NCBI RefSeq assembly: GCF_900129635.1
Contig: NZ_FSRB01000001.1
Coordinates: forward strand, 434,001 to 498,000
Source: Singulisphaera sp. GP187
Lineage (GTDB): Bacteria > Planctomycetota > Planctomycetia > Isosphaerales > Isosphaeraceae
Reading direction: 5' to 3'
DNA length: 64,000 nucleotides
Shown: one piece after another, positions 27,718 through 37,206 of the stretch
Layout of the letters: each line of letters opens with the position of its first letter
Position numbering within the stretch: position 1 is the first letter of the stretch
Notes under the pieces: generated by a model
The model's input: only the letters and a program-made list of their open reading frames with translations
Databases searched by the model: none
What the model was told of the DNA's origin: nothing
Position numbers and translations under genes: made by a program

Positions 27718-27761
27718 GGGGCGACCGTCAAACGCCGAGGTTGGACTTCAACGGTCGCCCC
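27718..27761 (+). terminator. inverted repeat downstream of the secreted protein
   Basis: An 11-bp perfect inverted repeat (ggggcgaccgt / acggtcgcccc) spaced by 22 bases, 60 bases after the stop at 27657. There is no T-run, so it could equally be a repeat-element remnant; the same gaccgtc core occurs in the element at 3821. Confidence 0.4.
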
Positions 27762-27900
27762 CGCGGGGCTATGATAGACGAAAATTTAAATTTTTATGGT
27801 TAGTTATGTAGTTCGCGATGTGCGGTCGCTTCAGGGTTGCAAAGTCAAAGCGGCCAGCGACCCAAGGACATAATTCACGGACGCTCCCATGAAGCACGCA

Positions 27901-28118
27901 ATGATCACGAGTCTGTCGCCAGGAAACCGGGCCGTCTGTCTGCCCCGGAGGCGGAAATTCGCGGGAGAAACGCGTTCCCACGCTCTGCGTGGGAATGCCG
28001 TTTTGGCCGCTCTGCGGCCCCACCCGCCGGGGAAGACGACGCGGAGCGTCGCGGACGGCATTCCCACGCAGAGCGTGGGAACGAGATCCCGGTTTCCTTG
28101 CGACTGTCTCATGATCAC
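27901..28118. mobile_element. 210-bp MITE-like insert with 8-bp direct repeats
   Basis: The direct repeat atgatcac flanks the insert (27901-27908 and 28111-28118). Inside are 23-bp inverted ends (27909-27931 and 28088-28110, 20 of 23 matching). Further in lies a perfect 28-bp inverted pair (27973-28000 and 28056-28083), each half itself palindromic, around a gacgcggagcgtc hairpin (28038-28050). It carries no gene. The insert lies in the leader of the gene at 28111 and preserves frame (210 = 3 x 70). Confidence 0.85.
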
Positions 28119-29841
28119 GGCCCTTTTGATGGGCCTCGGGTCGCAAGTTCAGGCGGCCGAGCTCGACTTGCCGCCCCGGCCATCCGCGGCGCTGGGCGGA
28201 GTGGAGTTCGCCCGTTCGCTGGCGGATTTACCGTTGGAAGCGCGTGAAGCGAAGATTCTGGTGGAATTTGAGCGGGGAAACGTCCCCCGTTTTCTCCGGA
28301 CACTCGTTCCGGTCAGCGTCACGACCGAGCAGGCCAAGGCGACGTACTATGTCACCCCGGACTACCTCGCGATTGGTTCCGACGACGACTACGTCCTGGT
28401 CCCGATGACCCCGTTCACGGCCCAGAAGCTTGCGGATCGGCTCGACTGCGTTTTGCCGACCCCCAAGATGGTCGATGACATCTACGCGGCCGCGGCTATC
28501 AAGCTGAGTCCGTCACCGATTCCGCCGACGCCCGCGATGACGACGGTGCCCGTCTTCATCCAACACAATGAGACGGTCCGCGGCCAGCGCAAAGGCATGC
28601 CGCTGGGGGCGCTGATCGCCGGCCACAAGAAGGACGTCGTGATTGCGAGTCGCCTTTTCGCGACGCCCGGGAAAGTGGCGATCTACGGCTGGCACAAGCG
28701 GGAGGACGGGCGGCCGATTCAACCGCTTTTCACCGGCCATGTCGCGTCGTGGGTCGACTATAGCCATGGCATCCGGCTGATCCAGCGGCGATTGACCGTG
28801 AACGGCGAAGTGGCCACGGTGGATGACGTCCTCGCCGATCCCGCCTTGGCCCCGCTCTTGAGCCATGACGGGAAGATGACCCGCTCTCGGTACGAGTTCA
28901 CCGCCTTTCCCGCCGAACCAGGGGTAAAGCCTCAACCCCAGCCCCAGTCTTTCGAGGCGGCTCCCGGGGAAACGAACGAGGAGTTTCGCCTGGAGCCGGG
29001 CGTCCGGATCGTCATCAACCGGCCCGACGCCGGTTCCGAGAAGCCCGTACTCTTGGTCTACTACGCGCTTCCCAACGGAGCCACGATCGAGCAGACGATC
29101 GGCAAGGCGACCAAGCCGGGCGACGACTGGCACTTCGACATCCAGCATATCGGAGCCCAGACCCGCTTCCTTCGTGAGAAGCTCAAGGACCGAACCCTCG
29201 TCGTGGCCTACCTCGAGAACGACCTCAAGAGCTGGCCCGCCTGGCGGAAGACGTATGGAGATAAGACGATCGCGAAAATCCTCGACACCGTGCAAGGCCG
29301 GTTCGACCCCACGCGCACGCGCGTTGTGTTCAACGGCCACAGCGGTGGCGGGAGCCTCATCTTCGGCTACCTGAATGGCTTGGAGACGATCCCGGACGCG
29401 GTCGAGCGGATCGCCTTCCTCGACTCCGACTACGGTTATGAGACCGACCGGCACCGTGACAAGCTGGCCGTCTGGCTCCGCGCGTCCGATTCGCACGTTC
29501 TCTGCGTGCTCGCGTACAACGACGCCGTGGCCCTTTTGAACGGTAAAACCTTCGTCAGCGCGGCGGGAGGCACCTGGGGCCGGAGCCAACTCATGCAAGC
29601 CGACCTCGAGCGTTCTTTCCCGTTCCAGAAACGACTCACCGACGGCATGCATCGGATCACGGCTTTGGACGGCCGGGTGACTTTCTTCCTCAAGGAAAAC
29701 CCCGAGAAAAAGATCTTTCACACGGTTCAAGTCGAACGGAACGGCTTCATCGAGAGCCTCCTCTCGGGAACCAGGCTCGACGAGGTTGGCTACTCGTACT
29801 TTGGCGACAGGGCCTACTCACCATTCATCAGGGCCGATTAG
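28111..29841 (+). CDS. secreted serine-hydrolase-like protein, leader disrupted by insertion
   Basis: A 576-residue protein of unknown family. The N-terminal part (about 20-290) is not recognised; the C-terminal part has an alpha/beta-hydrolase-type nucleophile elbow, VVFNGHSGGGSLIFGYL, preceded by a segment on entering a bound state (FLREKLKDRTLVVAYLEND). The catalytic acid and His were not identified. From ATG 28111 the leader is short and uncharged (MITALLMGLGSQVQAAE). An upstream in-frame ATG at 27889 is open through the inserted element, adding 74 residues derived mainly from repeat DNA. Without the insert the N-terminus would read MKHAMITALLMGLGSQVQA, a normal signal peptide. Export may therefore be impaired. 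Confidence 0.7.
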   Translation: MITALLMGLGSQVQAAELDLPPRPSAALGGVEFARSLADLPLEAREAKILVEFERGNVPRFLRTLVPVSVTTEQAKATYYVTPDYLAIGSDDDYVLVPMTPFTAQKLADRLDCVLPTPKMVDDIYAAAAIKLSPSPIPPTPAMTTVPVFIQHNETVRGQRKGMPLGALIAGHKKDVVIASRLFATPGKVAIYGWHKREDGRPIQPLFTGHVASWVDYSHGIRLIQRRLTVNGEVATVDDVLADPALAPLLSHDGKMTRSRYEFTAFPAEPGVKPQPQPQSFEAAPGETNEEFRLEPGVRIVINRPDAGSEKPVLLVYYALPNGATIEQTIGKATKPGDDWHFDIQHIGAQTRFLREKLKDRTLVVAYLENDLKSWPAWRKTYGDKTIAKILDTVQGRFDPTRTRVVFNGHSGGGSLIFGYLNGLETIPDAVERIAFLDSDYGYETDRHRDKLAVWLRASDSHVLCVLAYNDAVALLNGKTFVSAAGGTWGRSQLMQADLERSFPFQKRLTDGMHRITALDGRVTFFLKENPEKKIFHTVQVERNGFIESLLSGTRLDEVGYSYFGDRAYSPFIRAD

Positions 29842-30143
29842 AACCGGCTCAAGCGGTCCGAATTCTCGTGATATTCGCTTGTCGGCGGGACACAGTTTGC
29901 CATGAAGTTAGCATTTGATCAGGATCATTAAGATGGTGGGCCGTGCCCACACTTCGAATGGGACCTATGAAACCCAGTCGGAGTGAAATGAAGGGGAGAC
30001 GGCGAAATTTTCGCGAGCGGAAGGCGGGGAATGTCTGATACAGTCAATGTCGATCGGATCGACGTGCCAGCCTGTTCCGACATGAGCGTTGGGTCGACCA
30101 GGCGAGAGCTCCGGCCTCTATTTTCGGTTCGCCGAGGATCCTG
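29842..30143. other. intergenic region upstream of the DUF1501 operon
   Basis: Contains a small hairpin (gtgggc-cgt-gcccac, 29936-29950) related to the longer hairpin at 33865. No gene or RNA was recognised. Promoter elements for the DUF1501/DUF1549 operon should lie here but no clear box was identified. Confidence 0.5.
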
Positions 30144-31586
30144 ATGGAACTCGACCTCTCTTCTCCGCACTTTCCGGCCGCCCGCAGTCGTCGTGAGTTC
30201 CTTCGTCAGGCGGGCGGAGGGTTCGGGGCCTTGGCCGCGTCCTGGTTGCTTTCTCAGGAACGGCTCCTCCTCGGGGCCGAGCCCGTGGCCGATCCGTTGG
30301 CGCCCCGCTCCCCGCACTTTGCTCCTCAAGCGAAGCGGGTCATCTACTTGTTCATGCACGGCGGGCCCAGCCACCTCGAGACGTTCGACCCCAAGCCCGA
30401 CCTGCAACGGCTTTCCGGTCAGCCTTTGCCCGCAAGCTTTGGCGTGGTGGAGACCCGTCGAAAGGTGGCGGCGAACCCGATGCTGGCCACCAAGCGAACC
30501 TTCCGCAAGTACGGGCAGAGCGGGATCGAGGTTTCCGACTTCCTCCCGCATACCGCCCGTTGCGTCGATGACGTCGCCGTGATCCGGTCGTGCTGGGCCG
30601 ATAGCGTCAACCACCCGCAGGCCGTTTATCAGATGAACACCGGGTCCGTTCTGATGGGCAAGCCCTGTCTGGGGAGCTGGGTCGGTTACGGCCTGGGGAC
30701 CGAGAACCAGGACCTCCCCGCGTTTGTCGTCTTGCCCGACCCCGGCGGCGGAATCAAAGGGGGGCCGCCCGCTTACGGGTCGGGGTTCCTGCCCGCGAGC
30801 TACCAGGGGACGAACGTGCGCTCGGGCGCGAGCCCGATCCTCGACCTCCGGCCGGCCGAGGCGGCCGCCGTCGACGGTCAGCGCCGGACGCTCGACCTCA
30901 TCGGCAGGCTCAATCAGATCCATCGCGAGGGGCGTGAAGAAGATTCCGAGCTCTCGGCGCGGATTCAGGCCTACGAACTCGCCTACCGGATGCAGAGTGC
31001 GGCCCCCGACGCCGTCGACCTGGCGCGCGAGTCGGCCGAGACCCGGACACTCTACGGACTCGACGAGCGGACCACGGCCGAGTTCGGCACCCGCTGCCTG
31101 CTGGCCCGGCGGCTCGTCGAGCGCGGTGTTCGGTTCGTCCAACTTTACTCGGGCGACGTGGCCGGTTGGGATGCCCACGAAGATGTGGAAGAAAATCATG
31201 CCCGCATGTGTGCCCGGACGGATAAGCCGGTTGCCGGCCTGTTGACCGACCTGAAGCGCCGGGGGCTCTTGGAGAGCACCTTGGTGATCTGGGGCGGGGA
31301 GTTCGGTCGGATGCCGATGTCGGAGGGGGGCAGGGGCCGCGACCATAACCCGCATGGGTTCTCCGTCTGGATGGCCGGCGGCGGAATCAAAGGGGGGACG
31401 GTCCATGGCGCCACCGACGCCGTCGGGCTTCGAGCCGAGGTCGACCGCGTTCATGTTCATGATATTCATGCCACGATTCTCCACTTGCTCGGGCTCGACC
31501 ACACGCAGCTCACCTTCTCCCACAACGGTCGCGACGAGCGATTAACCGACACGGCGGGCAAGGTGGTCACCTCGATACTGGCCTGA
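30144..31586 (+). CDS. DUF1501 domain protein with Tat leader, operon with DUF1549 gene
   Basis: A 480-residue protein with a twin-arginine leader [20 protein letters not shown]. Family segments: [20 protein letters not shown] near the N-terminus, [21 protein letters not shown] in the middle, [11 protein letters not shown] and [20 protein letters not shown] towards the end. Its stop is 28 bp upstream of the DUF1549/DUF1553 gene. This pair is a hallmark of planctomycetes and is thought to act in polymer breakdown at or beyond the membrane; the reaction is not known. Usually the DUF1549 gene comes first, so the order is reversed. A gagg stretch lies before the ATG. Confidence 0.93.
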   Translation: MELDLSSPHFPAARSRREFLRQAGGGFGALAASWLLSQERLLLGAEPVADPLAPRSPHFAPQAKRVIYLFMHGGPSHLETFDPKPDLQRLSGQPLPASFGVVETRRKVAANPMLATKRTFRKYGQSGIEVSDFLPHTARCVDDVAVIRSCWADSVNHPQAVYQMNTGSVLMGKPCLGSWVGYGLGTENQDLPAFVVLPDPGGGIKGGPPAYGSGFLPASYQGTNVRSGASPILDLRPAEAAAVDGQRRTLDLIGRLNQIHREGREEDSELSARIQAYELAYRMQSAAPDAVDLARESAETRTLYGLDERTTAEFGTRCLLARRLVERGVRFVQLYSGDVAGWDAHEDVEENHARMCARTDKPVAGLLTDLKRRGLLESTLVIWGGEFGRMPMSEGGRGRDHNPHGFSVWMAGGGIKGGTVHGATDAVGLRAEVDRVHVHDIHATILHLLGLDHTQLTFSHNGRDERLTDTAGKVVTSILA

Positions 31587-31614
31587 CCTTTTTTCCACAA
31601 ACGGATCCGCATCC

Positions 31615-33855
31615 ATGAGCTGGAATCGCTGGCGGCGACCGTCCCGTGTCCGTGTCGTTCTGCTTTTCGCGGCACTCGGGGGCGCTGGCTTTGTGCTCCG
31701 GGCCGATGAGCCGAGCAACCCGGCCCGCGACGGCACCCCTTTGAAGGAAAAGGCGATCACGAACGCGGATCGCGAGCATTGGGCGTTCGTCCCACCGTCG
31801 CGTCCCGAGCTCCCTGGGGTCCGCGAGAAACGGTGGGTCCGCAACCCGATCGATACCTTCGTCCTCGCCCAGCTCGAAGCGAACGAACTCTCTCATGCCC
31901 CCGAGGCCGATCGACCGACCCTGCTTCGCCGCGTGACGTTCGACCTGACCGGGTTGCCGCCGACTCCCGAGGAGCTCGACCGCTTCGTCGCCGACCAGGC
32001 GCCTGACGCCTTCGACCGGGTCGTCGACCGCCTCCTCGCTAGCGCCCATTACGGCGAGCGCTGGGCGCAGCACTGGCTCGACCTGGCCCGCTATGCGGAC
32101 ACCGATGGGTTCGAGTTCGACCAGGCCCGCCCCGATGCCTGGCGGTATCGCGACTGGGTCGTGGGCGCACTGAACGACGACATGCCGTACGACGAGTTCG
32201 TGCGCCGGCAGCTCGCCGGAGATGAGCTCGATCCCGACGATGCCCAGTCGTTCGTGGCGACCGGCTTCAACCGTTGCTATCCCGACATGGTGGACCTCAA
32301 CGACCAGAAGCTGAGGCGGCAGAACGCACTCAACGACATCACCGAGACGACCGGCCTGGTGTTCCTCGGGCTGACCGTCGGCTGTGCGCGGTGCCATGAT
32401 CATAAGTTCGACCCGATCCGTCTCTCCGACTTCTACCGGCTCCAGGCCTTTTTTGCACCGGCGCGATTCCGCGACGACTACCCGGTCGCTCCGGCCTCGA
32501 TCAGGCACGAGCACGAACGGCAGGTGGCCGCCTGGACTGCCGAACTCGCCGCACTCGAATCCTCGATTCTCGCGATCGAGATCCCGTTGCGCAAGCAACT
32601 CGCGCTGGGGCTTCGTGCCACGGTGACCGACGACGTGGTCTCGGCCTATCAGAAGTCCGCCCAGGAGCGAACCCCGCAAGAGGTCATGCTGGTTTTCGAC
32701 GCCCTGGAGAAAGACCGCCGGATCAAGTCGGAGGTCTTCAACCTGCTCCTGGGATCGGACCTGGCCTCGATCCGAACACTTTTGCGTGCCCGCCTGCGCG
32801 TCGTCCAGAAAGCCGCGCCGGCCGCGCTGCCCCAGGCGCGTGGCCTGGACGAGGTGGCCACGTCGGCACCGCCGACTCATCTGCTGCGCCGGGGCGATTT
32901 CGCCAACCCAGGGCCCGAAATCGATCCGGGGTTCCCGGCCGTTCTGACCTCGACCGCCACCCAGATTCCTGTGATCCGGCCGATCAGGCGAAGCACCGGC
33001 CGCCGGACCAAGCTGGCCGAATGGCTGCTCGAACCGCGGAATCCCCTGACCGGTCGGGTGATGGTCAATCGAATCTGGCAGCGCCACTTTGGCCGCGGGA
33101 TCGTGGCGACCGCCAGCGACTTCGGCATGATGGGCGCGGAGCCTTCGCACCCGGAGCTGCTCGACTGGCTGGCCACCGAGTTCGTCGCCCGAGGCTGGAG
33201 CCTCAAAGCGATGCACCGGCTGATGCTGACAAGTGCCACTTATCGGCAATCAAGTCGGAACGACCCCGCCGCATTCAAGGCCGACCCCGAGAACAACCTG
33301 CTCTGGCGGCACGCGCGCCAACGGCTCGACGGCGAGGCCATCCGCGACGCGCTCCTGGCCGTCTCGAACGAGTTGAACCTGAGCCTCGGCGGCCCTTGCG
33401 TCTTCCCGGAACTGCCCGCCGAGCTGACCAAGCTCAGCAGCCATGGCGCGGTCTGGCCTGTCTCACGGACTCGCGAAGAACGCAACCGACGCAGTCTCTA
33501 CGTCTTCGTCCGCCGCAACCTGCGTTATCCCTTCTTCGAGGCGTTCGACCGCCCCGATACCAACGCAAGTTGCCCCGTGCGAACCGTCACGACGATCGCC
33601 CCTCAAGCGCTCAGCCTAATGAACAGCAAACTCGCGCTCGATGCGGCCCACGGCCTCGCCGATCGGATCGCCCGCGAGGCCGGCCCCAACCCCGCCGCCC
33701 GGATCGAACGGGCGTATCGACTGACCCTCGGCCGGACTCCCCGCGCTGAGGAAAGCGAGCTGGCTCGGGGGTTCCTCACTTCTGAAACCGGCGAAAGTCT
33801 CACCGGGTTCTGTCTCGCTCTGCTCAACGTCAATGAATTTGTCTATCTTGACTGA
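31615..33855 (+). CDS. DUF1549/DUF1553 protein with a CxxCH motif
   Basis: A 746-residue exported protein. A leader covers about residues 10-30 (RVRVVLLFAALGGAGFVLRA). DUF1549 follows (about 55-260: NPIDTFVLAQLE, LRRVTFDLTGLPPTPEELD, YGERWAQHWLDLARYADTDG) and contains CARCHDHKFDPI with Cys257, Cys260 and His261. DUF1553 occupies the C-terminal third (NPLTGRVMVNRIWQRHFGRG and HRLMLTSATYRQSS). The N-terminal cytochrome domain found in many relatives is absent. It forms an operon with the DUF1501 gene. The CxxCH lies where it could bind haem, but haem attachment has not been shown here. Confidence 0.93.
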   Translation: MSWNRWRRPSRVRVVLLFAALGGAGFVLRADEPSNPARDGTPLKEKAITNADREHWAFVPPSRPELPGVREKRWVRNPIDTFVLAQLEANELSHAPEADRPTLLRRVTFDLTGLPPTPEELDRFVADQAPDAFDRVVDRLLASAHYGERWAQHWLDLARYADTDGFEFDQARPDAWRYRDWVVGALNDDMPYDEFVRRQLAGDELDPDDAQSFVATGFNRCYPDMVDLNDQKLRRQNALNDITETTGLVFLGLTVGCARCHDHKFDPIRLSDFYRLQAFFAPARFRDDYPVAPASIRHEHERQVAAWTAELAALESSILAIEIPLRKQLALGLRATVTDDVVSAYQKSAQERTPQEVMLVFDALEKDRRIKSEVFNLLLGSDLASIRTLLRARLRVVQKAAPAALPQARGLDEVATSAPPTHLLRRGDFANPGPEIDPGFPAVLTSTATQIPVIRPIRRSTGRRTKLAEWLLEPRNPLTGRVMVNRIWQRHFGRGIVATASDFGMMGAEPSHPELLDWLATEFVARGWSLKAMHRLMLTSATYRQSSRNDPAAFKADPENNLLWRHARQRLDGEAIRDALLAVSNELNLSLGGPCVFPELPAELTKLSSHGAVWPVSRTREERNRRSLYVFVRRNLRYPFFEAFDRPDTNASCPVRTVTTIAPQALSLMNSKLALDAAHGLADRIAREAGPNPAARIERAYRLTLGRTPRAEESELARGFLTSETGESLTGFCLALLNVNEFVYLD

Positions 33856-33864
33856 ACGAGAGCC

Positions 33865-33897
33865 TCTTGTCGGGTGGGCCGTGCCCACCCGACAAGA
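33865..33897. terminator. perfect 15-bp hairpin between convergent genes
   Basis: Arms 33865-33879 and 33883-33897 are perfectly complementary with a 3-base loop (cgt). It sits 9 bases after the DUF1549 stop and 18 bases before the convergent monooxygenase stop, so it could end both transcripts. The same stem recurs, split, at 60928-60990, so it is also a genomic repeat. Confidence 0.6.
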
Positions 33898-33915
33898 CAG
33901 GTCAGGCGGGCTCGG

Positions 33916-35478
33916 TTACGGGTTTCGGCGGCTTCGAAGCGACTTGAGCGTTTCGGCGACTTCGGCCGGGTTCAACTTTTTGTCGCCGTCGCGATCGAAC
34001 TCGATCAAACGCTTCTCCATCTCGGCCCTGGTTTCCAAGGCGCCGATGATCGTCACGATTTCGTCGAGGCTCAATTTGCCGTCGCCGTCCTTGTCCATCA
34101 GGCGCATCGCATCGGCGGTTCGCTTGGTGATCTCTTTGGGGGAGGGGGGCTTGGGGGGCTCGGCCGCCTGTTTCGTGGCGGGGCCGGTGGGGATGACGTC
34201 GAGCGTGAGGATCGCCATCTCGTTGGTCGTCTGCTCGCCGTAGGTCACGCGGGTCGGAGGATGGCTTGGGTTGGCCGCGTTGTCGGCGGAGTTGTCGAAG
34301 GTCCAGGTCCCCTCGAGCTTGGTTCCGGCCGGGAGGCTCAGTGGGGTCTGATATTGATAATAGTTCTGCCAGTTGAAGTCCCAATCGGGGATGGAAATTA
34401 CCGGCTTCGTCGTGCCGTCGGGGAGCGTTGCGGTGACCTTCACGGAGCGACCGATCAGGTGCATGTGCGGGAAAACGCCGTAGAGGTCGACCGGGCCTGG
34501 GAGTGTTCTCGAGGCGTTGACGACATGGTGCGCATCTCCGGCAGGGATATCGATTCGATTGTTGTTCAAGAGAACAAGTTTAAGTCTTCCCTGTGGTTTC
34601 TGGTCGGTGAAGTGGAAGCCGATCGACGATTGCTCGGACTCCGGCTTGCCGCTGGGGTGGAGGTGGAGTTGCAGGACGAGGTCGGACTGGCTGGGAAATT
34701 CCGCGGCGAATCCGTCCGGCAGCGGGCGGGGCTCCATGCCGGGGGTCCAGAAGGCGAGCTGGCCCGGGAGCAACTGGCCCGGAGGAGCCAGGCCGCTGCC
34801 GAAGCTCTTGCCGTCCCCCTCGGCCAGTTTCGCCTTCGCGACCCGCTCGGGAAGCGTGGTCAGCACGGCGTGGTGCACGATCCGCCGATTTCCAGGGCGG
34901 TACTCCACCGCTTTGAGATACTTGCCGGCCGGCACCTTGAGCGGGATGACGAAACAGCGGTAAATGTCGGGGCCCTCGGCCTCGAGGGGGTGAGGCTCGG
35001 CCATCTTGACGACCAGGTCCGGCTCGCCGAGCTTCCAGCCCGCCACGAACTTGGGCGCTGGGGGAAGGTCGGCCGGGTCTCCTTCGGGAGTGCCGTCCTC
35101 GATCCAGCGGACGAACGTGGCGATCTGGTCGTCGCTCAACCGCCGTTCGTCGGCGAAATGGCCGAAGCCCGGCTCCGCCTTCCAGGGGGGCATCACTCGC
35201 TCCTCGATCACGGATCGGATCAACTTGGCCCGCTTGCTCAGGTCGCGGTAGCCCAGCAAGGAGAAGGGGGCCACCTCTCCGGGACGATGGCAGGAGGAAC
35301 AGTGGTTGAACACCAGGGGAGCGATGTCCTTGGTGAACGTCACCGACCCCTTCTTGAGCTCAACTTGAGGAGCGGCCGGATCGGTCCCGTCCGTGGCCCT
35401 GCTCTCGCTTGAAAATAACAAGAGACACGCCAGGGAAAGCAGGGCGAAATGGGGGGACCCGTGGATTCGCATTATCAT
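33916..35478 (-). CDS. cytochrome c - copper monooxygenase-like - EF-hand fusion protein
   Basis: A 520-residue secreted protein. A leader (about 9-27) is followed by a cytochrome-c-like domain with CSSCH (Cys60, Cys63, His64). A copper type II ascorbate-dependent monooxygenase-like region follows, with paired His clusters at VHHAVL (202-203), LHLHPSG (272, 274) and PHMHLIG (338, 340), the spacing expected of two copper sites. The C-terminus has two EF-hands, DKDGDGKLSLDE and DRDGDKKLNPAE. Animal relatives hydroxylate dopamine or peptidyl-glycine; the substrate here is unknown. It is monocistronic. ATG 35478 was chosen for its distance from gaggg; ATG 35472 is an alternative. Confidence 0.88.
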   Translation of the reverse strand: MIMRIHGSPHFALLSLACLLLFSSESRATDGTDPAAPQVELKKGSVTFTKDIAPLVFNHCSSCHRPGEVAPFSLLGYRDLSKRAKLIRSVIEERVMPPWKAEPGFGHFADERRLSDDQIATFVRWIEDGTPEGDPADLPPAPKFVAGWKLGEPDLVVKMAEPHPLEAEGPDIYRCFVIPLKVPAGKYLKAVEYRPGNRRIVHHAVLTTLPERVAKAKLAEGDGKSFGSGLAPPGQLLPGQLAFWTPGMEPRPLPDGFAAEFPSQSDLVLQLHLHPSGKPESEQSSIGFHFTDQKPQGRLKLVLLNNNRIDIPAGDAHHVVNASRTLPGPVDLYGVFPHMHLIGRSVKVTATLPDGTTKPVISIPDWDFNWQNYYQYQTPLSLPAGTKLEGTWTFDNSADNAANPSHPPTRVTYGEQTTNEMAILTLDVIPTGPATKQAAEPPKPPSPKEITKRTADAMRLMDKDGDGKLSLDEIVTIIGALETRAEMEKRLIEFDRDGDKKLNPAEVAETLKSLRSRRNP

Positions 35479-35808
35479 GAGCGTTGACGCCCTCAATCGC
35501 GGACCAGGTGGGAGCGTTGTGTTTTTTTCAAGTCGTACACGATACCCTGGGCACCGTACCCATGTTTCCGATTCTGTATCTTTGGGGTGAGTCGCTGCCG
35601 TCTGGGATTCCCGCGGCCGTTGGGAATCGGCCTGGGCGGCCCGCCTGCTGGGCTTCATCCTGGGAGCGCGCATGGGCCTCCCTGACGAGTGGCCAAGGCG
35701 AATTGCCCGGCCCTTTGGACGCGCTGGCCCGGAATATGCAGGTTCATGAGGCGGAATGAACTCGAACGGACTGTATTCGTGAGAGCTTGCACCGTCGGAG
35801 TGATTGTT
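35479..35808. other. 330-bp intergenic region between divergent genes
   Basis: It separates the monooxygenase gene from the WxW-rich protein. A run of seven T's occurs at 35522-35528. In-frame ATGs at 35689 and 35746 extend the downstream gene, but the leader and ribosome site favour 35809. No RNA gene or repeat was seen. Confidence 0.45.
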
Positions 35809-37002
35809 ATGGTCGTTTCACGCTGGGGTTGGGTGATCTCGACCGTTTTGCTCGGGTCGGGAACGGGTTTCGTCGCTTCGGAGGCGCGGGCTCAGGCGAA
35901 GCCGGACGCCCCGCCGGTCCTTGAGGGGCCGCTCGTCGGGGAGCCAACGCTTCCGCCTCCACCCGCGGAGGCGCCTGAACCTGAAGCGGCTCAGGCGGGC
36001 GAACTTGAGACCACGAACGCCCCGCTCCACGATGCCTTGAGGCTTACGGAGACTCGGTCAAAACCGGAGCGGGCCCCGAAGTCGCCCCCCGCTCCGGTGG
36101 CGGAGCGTCCCTCGACCGATCGTCCGGCTCCCTCGGCACGATGGTTTGGGGGCTACTGGTCATGGGATCCGGCCCGCAATGACTTCGACTGGGTCTCGGG
36201 GGCCTGGCGCGTTCCTCCCGCCAACTCGATCTGGGTCGAGAGTCGCTGGATGCGCGACGCCGACGGCTGGTATCGCGTTCCTGGATTCTGGAGCCCGCGC
36301 CAGCAAGGCCGGGCGGGTCGGGATGCCGCACCTGCTCCGGCGGCTGCACTTGCTCCTGCCACTGAGACTGCTGCCGCGAACGCGCCCGGATGGCGGATCA
36401 GCGGACCTCCCGCCGATCGTCCCGCGGAATCACCTGGTCCCGCGCCCGGCCCCGACTTTTTCTACATCCCCGGTCAGTACACCCCCGACGGTGACCGCGC
36501 GGTCTGGAAGAGCGGCTTCTGGGCGCAAGTTCAACCCGGTTGGGACTGGGTTTCGGCACGCTGGTCCCGTCAGGCGGATGGCTGGCACTATCGCGCTGGC
36601 TACTGGACCCGAGACACGGGGCCAGGTTTGTCCGACATCCGCCGCCACGCGGTGGCTCGTCCCGGCGAACTTCCTCCGGCCATCATCGAATCGGAACCGG
36701 CAACGGCCACGGATCCCAACGCGGGCCTTGATGATCTGCCTCCCTCGGACGGGGGCCGCGACCTGTTGTCCGAGGCGGAGCAAGAGGCCGCCGACCGCGC
36801 ATTAGACCCGGCACCACCGATTGTGGTCGTGACCCCGAGAGGCCGCTATGGGCCAGTCGGCCCTCCGATCGTCGACTATCGCTATCGGATGCCCTATCGC
36901 ATGATTCGACCTCCGAGTCCTCTCTACGGGCCGGCGGGCGTGGTCGTCCCCGACGCGGTGCCGCCGTTCGTTCAGCGCCTCCTGAATCGGGTTTTGCCTT
37001 GA
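35809..37002 (+). CDS. secreted proline-rich protein with YxWxxGxW-like repeats
   Basis: A 397-residue protein. A strong leader (MVVSRWGWVISTVLLGSGTG, cleavage near ARAQA) is followed by a proline/glutamate-rich linker. Three aromatic repeat blocks follow: GGYWSWDPARNDFDWVSGAW, a variant with WRVPPANSIWVESRW, and KSGFWAQVQPGWDWVSARW. These resemble the YXWGXW-type repeats of planctomycete envelope proteins. The C-terminal region is Pro/Tyr/Arg-rich (YRYRMPYRMIRPPSPLYGP). ATG 35809 follows ggag by 8 bases. A structural or surface role is likely but not demonstrated. Confidence 0.75.
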   Translation: MVVSRWGWVISTVLLGSGTGFVASEARAQAKPDAPPVLEGPLVGEPTLPPPPAEAPEPEAAQAGELETTNAPLHDALRLTETRSKPERAPKSPPAPVAERPSTDRPAPSARWFGGYWSWDPARNDFDWVSGAWRVPPANSIWVESRWMRDADGWYRVPGFWSPRQQGRAGRDAAPAPAAALAPATETAAANAPGWRISGPPADRPAESPGPAPGPDFFYIPGQYTPDGDRAVWKSGFWAQVQPGWDWVSARWSRQADGWHYRAGYWTRDTGPGLSDIRRHAVARPGELPPAIIESEPATATDPNAGLDDLPPSDGGRDLLSEAEQEAADRALDPAPPIVVVTPRGRYGPVGPPIVDYRYRMPYRMIRPPSPLYGPAGVVVPDAVPPFVQRLLNRVLP

Positions 37003-37206
37003 TCTGAACTGAACTGATCCCTGCTGACCAGGACGACCAAGTGGGCGAAATCCAAAAGAACGGGGAATGATCTCATCGCGATCTGATAGGAGCTGACCGC
37101 CCGTTCTGATATCGTCGAGCGACCAGACTGACCCCTGGCGTCGGCTCGCGGTCACAATCCGGCCTTGGGATGGCGCGGAGAATGATGGCGAGGGAGGTCG
37201 CATTTG

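Noticed and set aside
29928..33249. long minus-strand frames of 531 and 560 residues
   Set aside because: They mirror the DUF1501 and DUF1549 genes, which carry family motifs on the plus strand.
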